A stretch of DNA of 19,744 nucleotides from Flavobacterium sp. (GTDB lineage Bacteria > Bacteroidota > Bacteroidia > Flavobacteriales > Flavobacteriaceae), in the NCBI GenBank assembly GCA_015478765.1, contig JADMKR010000143.1, forward strand, positions 1-19,744, read 5' to 3'. The notes under the pieces were generated by a model that saw only the letters and a program-made list of their open reading frames with translations, was not told the origin of the DNA and did no database searches. How positions within the stretch are numbered: the first letter of the stretch is position 1; every line of letters starts with the position of its first letter. This document shows positions 1-7,665 of the stretch, in pieces. The position numbers and the translations under genes were made by a program.

Positions 1-2088
1 CGATATACCGACATTACTCTGTGCCAATGCGCCTGCGTCGTTCAAGCCGTCGCCAACCATCAATACATTGCGGCCCTGCTGCTGAAGTTGGCGGATGAAT
101 TCTAGTTTTTGTTCTGGTTTCTGATTGAAAACCATTTCGGCGTTAGCAGGCAAAAGTTTGGAAAGCGCTGTACGTTCACCGTCGTTATCACCCGATAAAA
201 TCTTGATATCGTACTTTTTGGATAATTGCTGAAAAACCGATTGTAGTCCGCTGCGATATTGATTCCTGAAAATGAATTTACCGCTGGCGCGACCTTCGAT
301 AGCGATATGAACTTCGGTGTTTTTGCCAGGTGAAAGGTCGGTTTGGCCAATGAATTTCGCCGATCCGATTTTAATTCGGATCCCATCGGCGATTGCCATA
401 ATACCACTTCCGGTGATTTCTTCAAACTCAGACAGTACGACCGGTGAATTCTCACTGATATTTTGATACAACATCCTGCTCAGCGGATGGTTTGATCCCC
501 GCAGTACTTGTTTTAAAAGTGTCAGATCGCGACTTGTAAGAGCCTTTCCTTCATATGAAATATCGGATTCACCTGCAGTGAGTGTTCCGGTTTTATCGAA
601 TACTATGGTGTCGACTGCGGCCAATTGTTCGATCGCAAGCGCATTTTTAAGATAGAATTTTCGGTTGCCCATGATTCGCAGCATATTCCCAAAAGTAAAC
701 GGTGCCGTCAATGCCAAAGCACACGGGCAGGCAACGATCAAAACGGCGGTGAACACATTGAAGGCGGTGGCCAGGTCGATAAACATCCAGTAACCAAGTC
801 CCGCAAATGCAATCAGCAACAGCGCAGGCGTAAAATAGCGGCTGATTTTATCGGTAATGGTCCGGTGCGCTTGGTTGACATCTTTTTGAAACACGTCGTG
901 GCTCCACAATTGGGTCAGATAACTTTGGGACGTTGGCTTGACCACTTCGACTTCGATCTGTTTGCCAATTTGCCTCCCACCTGCAAACAACGAATCACCT
1001 GATTTTTTGGAAACCGCATCGGCCTCACCGCTAACAAAACTGTAATCGATTGATGCATGTTCGCTAATCAGAATGCTGTCGGCAGGTATCAGTTCGCTGT
1101 TGCGAATCAATAACCGGTCGCCCGGAACAACATCATACACCGGAACACTTTCATCGACGCCGTTAGAAATTCGGGTCACGGCAATCGGGAAGTACGATTT
1201 ATAATCGCGTTCAAAACTCAGGAAATTGTAGGTTTTGATCTGAAACATCTTGCCCAATAGCATAAAAAATACGAGTCCGGTGAGGCTGTCGAAAAAACCC
1301 GGTCCGTAATCGAACACCATATCGACGGCACTTCGGATAAACATTACGATGATCCCGAGTGCAATGGGAATATCGATATTCAGCAGTCCCGATTTCAAGC
1401 TTTTGTAAGCCGATATGTAATAACCTGAAGCCGAGTAAAGAAATGGCGGCAGCGCAAGCAAAAAAATCAGCCAGCGGAAAAACGGTTTATAGGTTTCGAT
1501 CCAATATTCACCAACTTCGAAATATTCGGGAAACGACAAGAGCATGATATTGCCGAAACTGAAGAACGCGATCCCGAGCTTATATATCAATGAATTATCC
1601 GATTTATTCGCGGCCTTATCGTAATTATCCAGGCTGATGTAAGGGTCGTAGCCAATATTTGCAAGCAGTTGCACGATTTCGTACAATGATGTGGAGCTGT
1701 TGTCAAAAATGATCCGGACGGTTTTTTCGGTGAAGTTGACTTGCGAACTCGATATATGTGGCAATAACCGGTGCAGGTTTTCCAAAATCCATATACACGA
1801 ACTGCAGTGGATATGGGGAATGTTGAGTGTAACAATCGACGTCGTGCCTTCTGTAAACTGCAACAACTTTGCGGCAATATCCTCATTTTGCAAAAAATCG
1901 AACTTATCGCGGTCGGTCGTTGGTGTGGCACCCGGTGACTTTGCAAAATCGTAATAAGATGTCAGGTTGTTATCACTAAAAATCTGGTAAACGGTTTTAC
2001 ATCCGGCACAACAAAACAGACGATCGTCGAAGCTGATTACTAGTTGTTCTGTTGTCTGTAAACCGCAGTGAAAACATGGTTGATCCAT
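1..2088 (-). CDS. ccoI: CcoI/FixI-type copper-translocating P-type ATPase, partial (C-terminus beyond window)
   Basis: Inner-membrane P1B-type ATPase. CcoI/FixI members move copper across the membrane for assembly of cbb3-type cytochrome oxidase. The reading frame is open from the ATG at 2088 to the window edge (696 codons). An N-terminal cysteine-rich metal-binding region (C5xxC8, C26-C30) is typical of CcoI and unlike plain CopA. An HMA domain follows, with C95-S-S-C98, then several hydrophobic segments. The membrane metal site is C454-P-C456, the phosphorylation site is DKTGT with D498, and the hinge motif GDGLND spans 679-684. The sequence stops just after the hinge, so the last two membrane helices lie outside the window. 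It is divergent from an FNR-like regulator, which fits oxygen-responsive control of cbb3 maturation. The CcoI assignment, as opposed to general copper export, rests on the N-terminal domain and this neighbour; the ccoNOP genes are not in view. Confidence 0.9.
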   Translation of the reverse strand, partial: MDQPCFHCGLQTTEQLVISFDDRLFCCAGCKTVYQIFSDNNLTSYYDFAKSPGATPTTDRDKFDFLQNEDIAAKLLQFTEGTTSIVTLNIPHIHCSSCIWILENLHRLLPHISSSQVNFTEKTVRIIFDNSSTSLYEIVQLLANIGYDPYISLDNYDKAANKSDNSLIYKLGIAFFSFGNIMLLSFPEYFEVGEYWIETYKPFFRWLIFLLALPPFLYSASGYYISAYKSLKSGLLNIDIPIALGIIVMFIRSAVDMVFDYGPGFFDSLTGLVFFMLLGKMFQIKTYNFLSFERDYKSYFPIAVTRISNGVDESVPVYDVVPGDRLLIRNSELIPADSILISEHASIDYSFVSGEADAVSKKSGDSLFAGGRQIGKQIEVEVVKPTSQSYLTQLWSHDVFQKDVNQAHRTITDKISRYFTPALLLIAFAGLGYWMFIDLATAFNVFTAVLIVACPCALALTAPFTFGNMLRIMGNRKFYLKNALAIEQLAAVDTIVFDKTGTLTAGESDISYEGKALTSRDLTLLKQVLRGSNHPLSRMLYQNISENSPVVLSEFEEITGSGIMAIADGIRIKIGSAKFIGQTDLSPGKNTEVHIAIEGRASGKFIFRNQYRSGLQSVFQQLSKKYDIKILSGDNDGERTALSKLLPANAEMVFNQKPEQKLEFIRQLQQQGRNVLMVGDGLNDAGALAQSNVGIS

Positions 2089-2103
2089 GATGGAAATTTG
2101 ATG

Positions 2104-2111
2104 CAAAAGTC
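2104..2111 (-). promoter_or_regulatory. possible -7 promoter element for ccoI
   Basis: On the minus strand this reads GACTTTTG, one mismatch from the Bacteroidota TAnnTTTG element. It lies 15 bp upstream of the ccoI ATG. If used, the FNR-type palindrome at 2134-2147 would be centred near -40 from the inferred start of transcription, a usual activator position. It is weak on its own. Confidence 0.3.
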
Positions 2112-2133
2112 GGGATACGCTTTTACTAATTAT

Positions 2134-2147
2134 ATGATAAATATCAT
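2134..2147. promoter_or_regulatory. FNR-type operator palindrome between ccoI and fnr
   Basis: The sequence is ATGAT-AAAT-ATCAT, a perfect 5-bp inverted repeat with a 4-bp spacer. It has the same geometry as the FNR consensus TTGAT-N4-ATCAA and differs only at the outermost base of each half-site. It lies in the 96-bp gap between the divergent ccoI and fnr-like genes. The neighbouring regulator has FNR-like V, E and R residues in its recognition helix, consistent with a TGAT-containing half-site. Binding is inferred. Confidence 0.6.
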
Positions 2148-2156
2148 ATTAAGTTG

Positions 2157-2164
2157 TAGATTTG
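2157..2164 (+). promoter_or_regulatory. -7 promoter element (TAnnTTTG) for the fnr-like gene
   Basis: TAGATTTG is a perfect match to the Bacteroidota -7 element, ending 20 bp before the ATG at 2185. No -33 TTTG is visible; the palindrome at 2134-2147 occupies that region. The regulator may therefore repress its own gene or substitute for the missing -33 contact. Confidence 0.55.
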
Positions 2165-2184
2165 CACGACCCAAATTAGTTGTA

Positions 2185-2868
2185 ATGAGCAAATGTGAGC
2201 AATGCATTGTACGCGAATTGAGTTCACTCAAAACCTTGAGAAAAGACGAATTGTTAAAGGTGGCCGAATGCAAAGTATCGACCACTATTAAAAAAGGCAG
2301 TACTATTTTCGGAGAAGGCGAAAGCGTAAACGGCGTATTCTGCATCAAGGATGGCGTTTGCAAACTGACAAAGTTGAGTCCGAGCGGCAAAAATCACATC
2401 GTGAAATTAGTGTCCAAAGGCGAACTTCTAGGCCAGCGATCATTGATTAGTGATGAAACGGCCAACTTAAGTGCGGTGGCCCTTGAAGACATGGAAGTAT
2501 GTTTTATTCCGAAAGCCGAAATTATGGGCTTCTTCAATGATAACAGCCTGTTTTCGATGCAAGTAATGAAAAACATCTGCGGCGATTTAAAGGATGCCGA
2601 TGAACTAATGGTCAATATGGCGCAAAAAAGCGTAAAGGAGCGGTTGGCCTTCACGCTGATCTATCTGAAAGAAACTTTCGGCACCAACGCCGATGGCACT
2701 TTAAAGCTTCAGTTATCCCGTGATGAAATTGCAAGCATCATTGGCACGGCGGTCGAGAGTTGCATCCGATTGCTATCAGAATTGAATAAATCCGGCATCA
2801 TTTCACTCACCGGAAAAACCATCACCATCACCGATTTAGCTCAATTGAAGCGCATCGCCAACGATTAG
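2185..2868 (+). CDS. Crp/Fnr-family transcription regulator
   Basis: A 227-residue cytoplasmic regulator of the Crp/Fnr family. The frame is open upstream to an ATG at 2068, but that would overlap ccoI. The ATG at 2185 gives the usual start MSKCEQC and lies 20 bp after a good -7 element, so it is chosen. A cyclic-nucleotide-binding-type beta-roll covers about residues 15-130, a dimerisation helix about 130-160, and a winged helix-turn-helix about 175-227. The recognition helix (V190, E191, R195) matches FNR rather than CRP, where an Arg occupies the Val position. Cysteines at 4, 7, 29 and 53/59 could hold an oxygen-sensing Fe-S cluster, but their spacing is not that of E. coli FNR, so this is uncertain. 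Its divergence from ccoI suggests control of microaerobic respiration. The stop overlaps the mazG stop by 4 bp. Confidence 0.9.
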   Translation: MSKCEQCIVRELSSLKTLRKDELLKVAECKVSTTIKKGSTIFGEGESVNGVFCIKDGVCKLTKLSPSGKNHIVKLVSKGELLGQRSLISDETANLSAVALEDMEVCFIPKAEIMGFFNDNSLFSMQVMKNICGDLKDADELMVNMAQKSVKERLAFTLIYLKETFGTNADGTLKLQLSRDEIASIIGTAVESCIRLLSELNKSGIISLTGKTITITDLAQLKRIAND

Positions 2869-3638
2869 ATTTTTTTCGCCTCGTTCCAGAATACGTCCAT
2901 TTCGGCCAGTGTCATATCAGACAAAGGTTTGCCGAGTTCACCGGCTTTATTCTCCAGATACTGAAATCTTTTGATAAATTTTTTATTGGTCCGCTCCAGC
3001 GCATCTTCGGGATTGACATTCAGAAATCGCGCATAGTTGATCATCGAGAATAAAACGTCGCCAAATTCAGCCTCGATCTTATCCTGGTTTCCGGCATCGA
3101 CTTCATATTGCAATTCGTTCAATTCCTCATTTACCTTATCCCAAACCTGATGCGGTTCTTCCCAGTCGAAGCCAACACCTTTAACCTTATCCTGGATTCG
3201 CGATGCTTTGACCAGCGCCGGCAGACTTTTAGGAACTCCTTCCAATACCGATTTTTTGCCTTCTTTAAGTTTTAGTTTTTCCCAATTTTGCTTGACTTCT
3301 TCTTCATCGGCAACCACTGTATCGCTGTATATATGCGGATGACGGTGAATGAGTTTATCGCAAATTTCGTTACACACATCAGCAATATCGAAATCGCTAG
3401 TCTCGCTGCCGATTTTTGAGTAGAAAACAATGTGTAGCAACAAATCTCCCAGCTCTTTTTTGACCTCATTCAGGTCGCTATCGAGAATTGCATCGCCGAG
3501 TTCGTAGGTTTCCTCGATGGTTAAATGTCGAAGGGTTTGAATTGTTTGCTTTTTGTCCCACGGACATTTCTCGCGCAAATCGTCCATTATATCTAACAAC
3601 CGACCGAATGCTGCCAACTGATCTTGCCTGGAATTCAT
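2865..3638 (-). CDS. mazG: MazG nucleoside triphosphate pyrophosphohydrolase
   Basis: A 257-residue cytoplasmic enzyme that hydrolyses (d)NTPs to (d)NMP and pyrophosphate, clearing abnormal nucleotides. It has the two tandem MazG domains of the full-length family. The first has E42-E43xxE46 and E62xxD65, preceded by the CPWDKKQT motif (25-32). The second has E171-E172xxE175 and E191xxD194. Length and motifs are normal. It lies downstream of the DUF5606 gene on the same strand, but a terminator-like hairpin (3655-3694) separates them, so it probably has its own promoter in the 80-bp gap. No good TAnnTTTG match is visible there. Its 3' end overlaps the convergent fnr-like gene by 4 bp. Confidence 0.96.
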   Translation of the reverse strand: MNSRQDQLAAFGRLLDIMDDLREKCPWDKKQTIQTLRHLTIEETYELGDAILDSDLNEVKKELGDLLLHIVFYSKIGSETSDFDIADVCNEICDKLIHRHPHIYSDTVVADEEEVKQNWEKLKLKEGKKSVLEGVPKSLPALVKASRIQDKVKGVGFDWEEPHQVWDKVNEELNELQYEVDAGNQDKIEAEFGDVLFSMINYARFLNVNPEDALERTNKKFIKRFQYLENKAGELGKPLSDMTLAEMDVFWNEAKKI

Positions 3639-3654
3639 TGAAATTGGTTTTGTA

Positions 3655-3694
3655 TAAAAATAAAAAATCCTGTCGCTAATTAGGCAGCAACAGG
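3655..3694 (-). terminator. rho-independent-type terminator after the DUF5606 gene
   Basis: Read on the minus strand, CCTGTTGCT and AGCGACAGG pair around a short loop with one internal mismatch. A T-rich run (ATTTTTTATTTTTA) follows. The hairpin begins about 25 bp after the DUF5606 stop codon, so it probably ends the def-DUF5606 transcript before mazG. Confidence 0.7.
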
Positions 3695-3718
3695 AATTAT
3701 TTTAGTGAAATATGGAAA

Positions 3719-4258
3719 CTACTCTTTTTTGGCCTTTGGTTTCGCCTTTGCTTTAACTTCGCTCTGTTCGCCTTCGCCTGAAGTTGGCTTTGCTGCCGAT
3801 GGTTTTTCCGATGACGCATCGTCTTTAGCCGGAGTTTCTTTAGTGTCCGTTTTTGCCTCTTCTTTTACGGGCGCATCTTTAGACACCAAACCTTTAGCCT
3901 GTAAAATGCTGTACCAGTTCAGCACTTTTTTAATATCGGACGGATATACACGGTCCTGATCGTAGTCGGGCAGAATTTCTTCAAAATAAGCGGCGAGTTT
4001 CGACGGGTCTTCCTTATGTGAAATTGCGGGTCCGTTGTCTTCCTTAACGGCGATACTGCGCATAACATCGGCCAAAGGAACTTCGCCGGTTGTAGTGTAC
4101 ATCGATATTTCTGACAATAAACTGACATTGCTACGAAGTCCTACAGTGATTTTTTTTCCGTCCTGAAGTGACTCAGCCACAAAACCTGTACGCGTTTGCA
4201 CCTTTAATGCGTATAGTCCGGGTTTACCGGAAATCGCCAGTATTTTTTCTAAATTCAT
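3719..4258 (-). CDS. DUF5606 domain protein with charged C-terminal tail
   Basis: A 179-residue cytoplasmic protein of unknown function that I recognise as the flavobacterial DUF5606 type (start MNLEKILAISGKPGLY). About residues 1-132 form the compact conserved part. From about 133 onwards the tail is low-complexity and rich in K, E, P, S and A, ending in alternating Lys and Ala, and is probably disordered. There is no signal peptide or membrane segment. It starts 27 bp after def and is probably co-transcribed with it, ending at the hairpin at 3655-3694. Linkage to def and mazG is common in Flavobacteriaceae (recalled, not checked) and suggests a housekeeping role, but no function can be read from the sequence. 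The basic tail might bind nucleic acid or ribosomes; that is speculation. Confidence 0.85.
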   Translation of the reverse strand: MNLEKILAISGKPGLYALKVQTRTGFVAESLQDGKKITVGLRSNVSLLSEISMYTTTGEVPLADVMRSIAVKEDNGPAISHKEDPSKLAAYFEEILPDYDQDRVYPSDIKKVLNWYSILQAKGLVSKDAPVKEEAKTDTKETPAKDDASSEKPSAAKPTSGEGEQSEVKAKAKPKAKKE

Positions 4259-4285
4259 CTTTATATTTTTATAAATTATTTTTTG

Positions 4286-4873
4286 CTATCGTCCTTTTTT
4301 GGCTATGAAACGCATTCGGTAATCGGGAAAAACCTTGCCTTCCATAATGTTTTGCAATTTCTTCTTTACCAGTTGCTTTTTCAGCGATGAAATACGGTCG
4401 GTGAATAAAATACCTTCAATATGATCGTATTCATGTTGTATTACTCGGGCAATCAGACCGTCGAAAACTTCTGTCTGCAACTTAAAATCCCGATCCCTGT
4501 ATTCCATCGTGATCCGTTCTTTGCGATATACGTCCTCGCGAATTTCCGGAATGCTCAAACAGCCTTCGTTAAAGCCCCACTCATTCCCTTCCTCGCTGAT
4601 GATCTTGGCATTGATAAAAGTGCGTTTGAAATTCTTGAGCTTCAATTGCTCTTCAGCCGAGAGTTCGTCATCTTCACCAAATGGCGCCGTATCAATCACG
4701 AAAATCCGAATTGGCATGCCAACCTGCGGCGCTGCCAGTCCGACACCATATGCGTTATACATCGTATCAAACATATTATCGATAATCTGTTGCAGATCGG
4801 GATAATCCGACTCGATGTCGGTGCATACCTTTCGCAAAACAGGGTCGCCATAACCAACTATTGGATAAATCAT
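4286..4873 (-). CDS. def: peptide deformylase
   Basis: A 195-residue metalloenzyme that removes the N-formyl group from the initiator methionine of new proteins. All three family motifs are intact: GVGLAAPQ (43-50), EGCLS (103-107) with metal ligand C105, and HEYDH (147-151) with ligands H147 and H151 and catalytic E148. Between motifs 1 and 2 there is a longer acidic insert (about 62-82), usual in Bacteroidota enzymes. The lysine-rich C-terminus is typical in length. The ATG at 4873 is preceded by a good -7 element on the minus strand at 4927-4934. It is followed by the DUF5606 gene in a likely two-gene operon. Identity is certain. Confidence 0.97.
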   Translation of the reverse strand: MIYPIVGYGDPVLRKVCTDIESDYPDLQQIIDNMFDTMYNAYGVGLAAPQVGMPIRIFVIDTAPFGEDDELSAEEQLKLKNFKRTFINAKIISEEGNEWGFNEGCLSIPEIREDVYRKERITMEYRDRDFKLQTEVFDGLIARVIQHEYDHIEGILFTDRISSLKKQLVKKKLQNIMEGKVFPDYRMRFIAKKGR

Positions 4874-4926
4874 CTTAGAAGATCTTTATGAGTTGTTCGG
4901 ATGCAGATTTTTCGTGCAAACGTTGG

Positions 4927-4934
4927 CAAAAATA
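4927..4934 (-). promoter_or_regulatory. -7 promoter element (TAnnTTTG) for def
   Basis: On the minus strand it reads TATTTTTG, a perfect TAnnTTTG match 53 bp upstream of the def ATG. A TTG lies upstream, but at only 13 bp it is too close to be a convincing -33 element. Confidence 0.5.
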
Positions 4935-5027
4935 GTGAAAAAATGTGCAACCCGGCGGTGCTGCGTTACATTTGGCGAATATTTACGATTCCGTTGAAAT
5001 CGGTTTCACAGCAGTGCCTGTTATATG

Positions 5028-5035
5028 TACCTTTG
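5028..5035 (+). promoter_or_regulatory. -7 promoter element (TAnnTTTG) for the FUSC gene
   Basis: TACCTTTG is a perfect match, 17 bp before the ATG at 5053, with a TTTC 20 bp upstream as a weak -33. Because it lies inside the longer open frame that begins at 4945, it supports the downstream start for this gene. Confidence 0.55.
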
Positions 5036-5052
5036 TGGAAAACGTAAGAATA

Positions 5053-7251
5053 ATGCTTGAGCAAATCCGCACTTTTGCCGACAGTACGAACTTTTCAAAT
5101 GCGATCAAAGTTACTATCGCCTCGGTGATTCCGGTTCTTGTGTTTTCTTATTTCGACATGTTTGAGGTTGGTTTTGCCATTGCGATTGGTGCGTTCTTAG
5201 TTTATCCCAGCGACATTCCCAGCAACCTGAAACACAAGATCACGGGGGTATTGGTGGGGGCCGTTATCGTTGCCGGTTGCAATCTCTTCGTCAATATACT
5301 GCATCCGCTGCCGTGGCTGTTATATCCGCTGACGGCAATCTTACTGTTTTTCCTGTCAATGCTGTCGGTCTACGGACATCGGGCCAATATGGTCGCATTC
5401 TCAGGTCTGCTATCGGTTGCCCTGGCTTTTGGACATTTGCAAAGCGGATGGCAAATTTTTACCGCTTCGGCTTTACTTTTTTCGGGAAGCATTTTTTATC
5501 TGTTGATATCATTGCTGTTTCATTTTCTACGGCCACATCGGTACACCGAACTTCAGATGGCTGAATGCATTCGGCTAACATCGCGATACCTGAAATTGCG
5601 CGGTGACTTATGGAGCGCAGATATCAACCGCGCCAGGATAATCGAGAAGCAATTGAATTTGCAGGTCGATTTGAACGGAATTCATGAAAACATACGAGAA
5701 ATTCTAATCCGCAACCGCCCCGATTCCGGTAATTCGGAGCAAAACCGGAAGATGCTGCTGGCCTTCATATCGTTGGTTGAAATACTTGAGCTCGCATTGT
5801 CGACCTCATTCGATCACAATAAAATCCAGCAGAAATTTAGCCGTCACAAAAACATTCTTGACACTTATCAAAGTCTGGCCTACAGTCTTTCATCGACATT
5901 AAAATCGCTTGCAAAAAGCATCGAGAATCAACGAACTCATTCGCCCCGACGTAAACTTGGACTGAAGATGCAGAAATTTGAAGCTGCCATACGGGAGTAC
6001 AAAGCATCCGACGATTCGGTGGCGGGCAATGTATGGTTGCTTAACAATATGTTGCACTACGTCGAAAAACAAACCGAAAAAATCAAGGTGACCGAACGTG
6101 CATTTTCTACCAACCCCGATTTGAAAGCACTTAAAGGCCTCGACAAGGATCTTGAGAAATTCCTGACGCCTCTTTATTATCCGCTGGAAACACTGATTGA
6201 TAACCTGACGTTTTCATCTTCGTTTTTCCGTCATTCTTTGCGGCTTACCATCACCATATTGATATGTTTTGCCATTGGCTGGTTTTTCCCGCTGCAAAAT
6301 GTGTATTTGATCCTGCTTACAATCGTTGTGATTATGCGGCCCGGCTACGGACTAACAAAATCAAGGAGTTTCCAACGGATCATTGGAACGATCATCGGAG
6401 GTTTAATTGCGTTTGCGATCCTTTCCGCAACGCAACATCCGGTGCTGATAGGAACTCTTGCAGTGGTTTCGATGATTTTGGGTTTCACTTTCACTTCCAT
6501 CAATTACCGTGTTGGCGTCACCTTTGTGACCATTTACGTTGTCTTTCTGTACGGTATCTTAACGCCGGATATTGAAAACGTCATTCAGTACCGAATGGCC
6601 GATACTTTAATTGGCGGCGCATTGGCCTTTTTCGCAAATTATTTTCTGTGGCCGTCGTGGGAATTTGTAAGCATACCCACCTTTTTGAAGAATACAATTG
6701 AGGCAAACCGCGATTATCTGGCTGAAATTTCAGCTCTGTATAATAAGAAAGGTGGCGTGACAACATCCTATCGGGTGGCGCGTAAAAACGCTTTTGTAGG
6801 CGTGGGAAATCTGATGGCGTCTTACCAGAGAATGGTTCAGGAACCAAAATCCAAACAGCGCCAGATCGCCCAATTTTATCAGCTTGCGGTCTTAAACCAT
6901 ACATTATTGTCGGCATCGGCATCGCTGGGAACATTCATTCAAACGCGGGAGACTACGACTGCGTCGGAAACATTTAATTTTGCGGTGGATAAAATCCTGG
7001 CAAACCTCAATGCTTCGATCACCGTTTTGAATCTGGGTCCGGCCGATGATGTGGAAGTAATGAGTAGTGATGTTGCCGATGTCAGTTTTACTGAACTGAA
7101 ACGAATCAAGGACCGCGAAATATTGGATACCGATCCTCATTTCGCTCACAAAATGCAGGAAGCCCATTTGATTATTGAACAACTGATCTGGTTGACGGGC
7201 CTTTCGGAAAAAATAATGAAAACATCGTTTGAACTGATGAAGACCCGGTGA
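5053..7251 (+). CDS. FUSC/YccS-family inner-membrane protein
   Basis: A 732-residue integral membrane protein of the FUSC family (fusaric-acid-resistance/YccS type), thought to export aromatic acids or other small organics; the substrate here is unknown. The frame is open from 4945, but the ATG at 5053 follows a promoter element and removes a non-conserved leader. There are two membrane bundles, at about residues 17-160 and 391-536. A soluble helical domain of about 230 residues lies between them, and a soluble C-terminal domain follows. The second bundle carries the family motif RPGYGLTKSRSFQRIIGT. The duplicated half-and-half layout and length match YccS-like proteins. It is the only plus-strand gene between ruvX and def, and its stop codon abuts the ruvX stop with no spacer. 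No efflux adaptor gene (HlyD-like) is adjacent, so it is unlikely to be part of a tripartite pump encoded here. Confidence 0.88.
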   Translation: MLEQIRTFADSTNFSNAIKVTIASVIPVLVFSYFDMFEVGFAIAIGAFLVYPSDIPSNLKHKITGVLVGAVIVAGCNLFVNILHPLPWLLYPLTAILLFFLSMLSVYGHRANMVAFSGLLSVALAFGHLQSGWQIFTASALLFSGSIFYLLISLLFHFLRPHRYTELQMAECIRLTSRYLKLRGDLWSADINRARIIEKQLNLQVDLNGIHENIREILIRNRPDSGNSEQNRKMLLAFISLVEILELALSTSFDHNKIQQKFSRHKNILDTYQSLAYSLSSTLKSLAKSIENQRTHSPRRKLGLKMQKFEAAIREYKASDDSVAGNVWLLNNMLHYVEKQTEKIKVTERAFSTNPDLKALKGLDKDLEKFLTPLYYPLETLIDNLTFSSSFFRHSLRLTITILICFAIGWFFPLQNVYLILLTIVVIMRPGYGLTKSRSFQRIIGTIIGGLIAFAILSATQHPVLIGTLAVVSMILGFTFTSINYRVGVTFVTIYVVFLYGILTPDIENVIQYRMADTLIGGALAFFANYFLWPSWEFVSIPTFLKNTIEANRDYLAEISALYNKKGGVTTSYRVARKNAFVGVGNLMASYQRMVQEPKSKQRQIAQFYQLAVLNHTLLSASASLGTFIQTRETTTASETFNFAVDKILANLNASITVLNLGPADDVEVMSSDVADVSFTELKRIKDREILDTDPHFAHKMQEAHLIIEQLIWLTGLSEKIMKTSFELMKTR

Positions 7252-7665
7252 TCAGGTTTTTCGCTGCAAATAGTCCTGCAAGATGATGGTCGCTGCGATT
7301 TCGTCAATCAGCGCTTTGTTTTGCCGTTGTTTTTTGCGGAGACCGCTGTCGATCATTGTTCGCACTGCCATCTTTGACGTAAAACGCTCATCCACCCTAT
7401 CGAGAGGCATATCGGGGAAAGCTTTCATAAATTTGGCGACGAATGCATCAACGGCGGCTGCGCTTTGAGATGGTTCATAATTCATTTTCACAGGTTGTCC
7501 AATAAGTACTTTTTCGACTTTTTCGGCCAGGAAATATCGCTTTAAAAAATCGAGTAATTCTTCTGAAGGAACGGTCGTAAGTCCGGATGCGATGATCTGC
7601 AGCTCGTCGGTAACTGCAACTCCTGTTCGTTTCTGTCCGAAATCAAGTGCGAGAATACGTGCCAT
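7252..7665 (-). CDS. ruvX: YqgF/RuvX putative Holliday-junction resolvase / pre-16S rRNA nuclease
   Basis: A 137-residue RNase H-fold nuclease. The family is essential in many bacteria and has been linked to pre-16S rRNA 5'-end processing and to Holliday-junction resolution. The motifs are DFGQKRTGVAVTD (8-20), VDERFTS (91-97) and IDEIAATIILQDYL (120-133), giving the expected acidic triad D8, E93 and D121. The ATG overlaps the stop of the upstream lipoprotein gene in a TAATG arrangement, so translation is probably coupled. It is the last gene of a minus-strand set of three (DUF389, NlpE/META lipoprotein, ruvX). Identity is secure; which of the two activities matters here is not shown. Confidence 0.95.
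   Translation of the reverse strand: MARILALDFGQKRTGVAVTDELQIIASGLTTVPSEELLDFLKRYFLAEKVEKVLIGQPVKMNYEPSQSAAAVDAFVAKFMKAFPDMPLDRVDERFTSKMAVRTMIDSGLRKKQRQNKALIDEIAATIILQDYLQRKT

Noticed and set aside
625..1002. Plus-strand ORF of 125 codons opposite ccoI
   Set aside because: It is a shadow of the ccoI frame, with no start signal or recognisable domain.
2068..2184. Longer N-terminus (39 extra residues) for the FNR-like protein
   Set aside because: It would overlap the ccoI start, includes the palindrome and the -7 element, and shows no family similarity.
4945..5052. Longer N-terminus (36 residues) for the FUSC protein
   Set aside because: A perfect TAnnTTTG element at 5028-5035 lies inside it, and the extra residues do not look like part of the fold.
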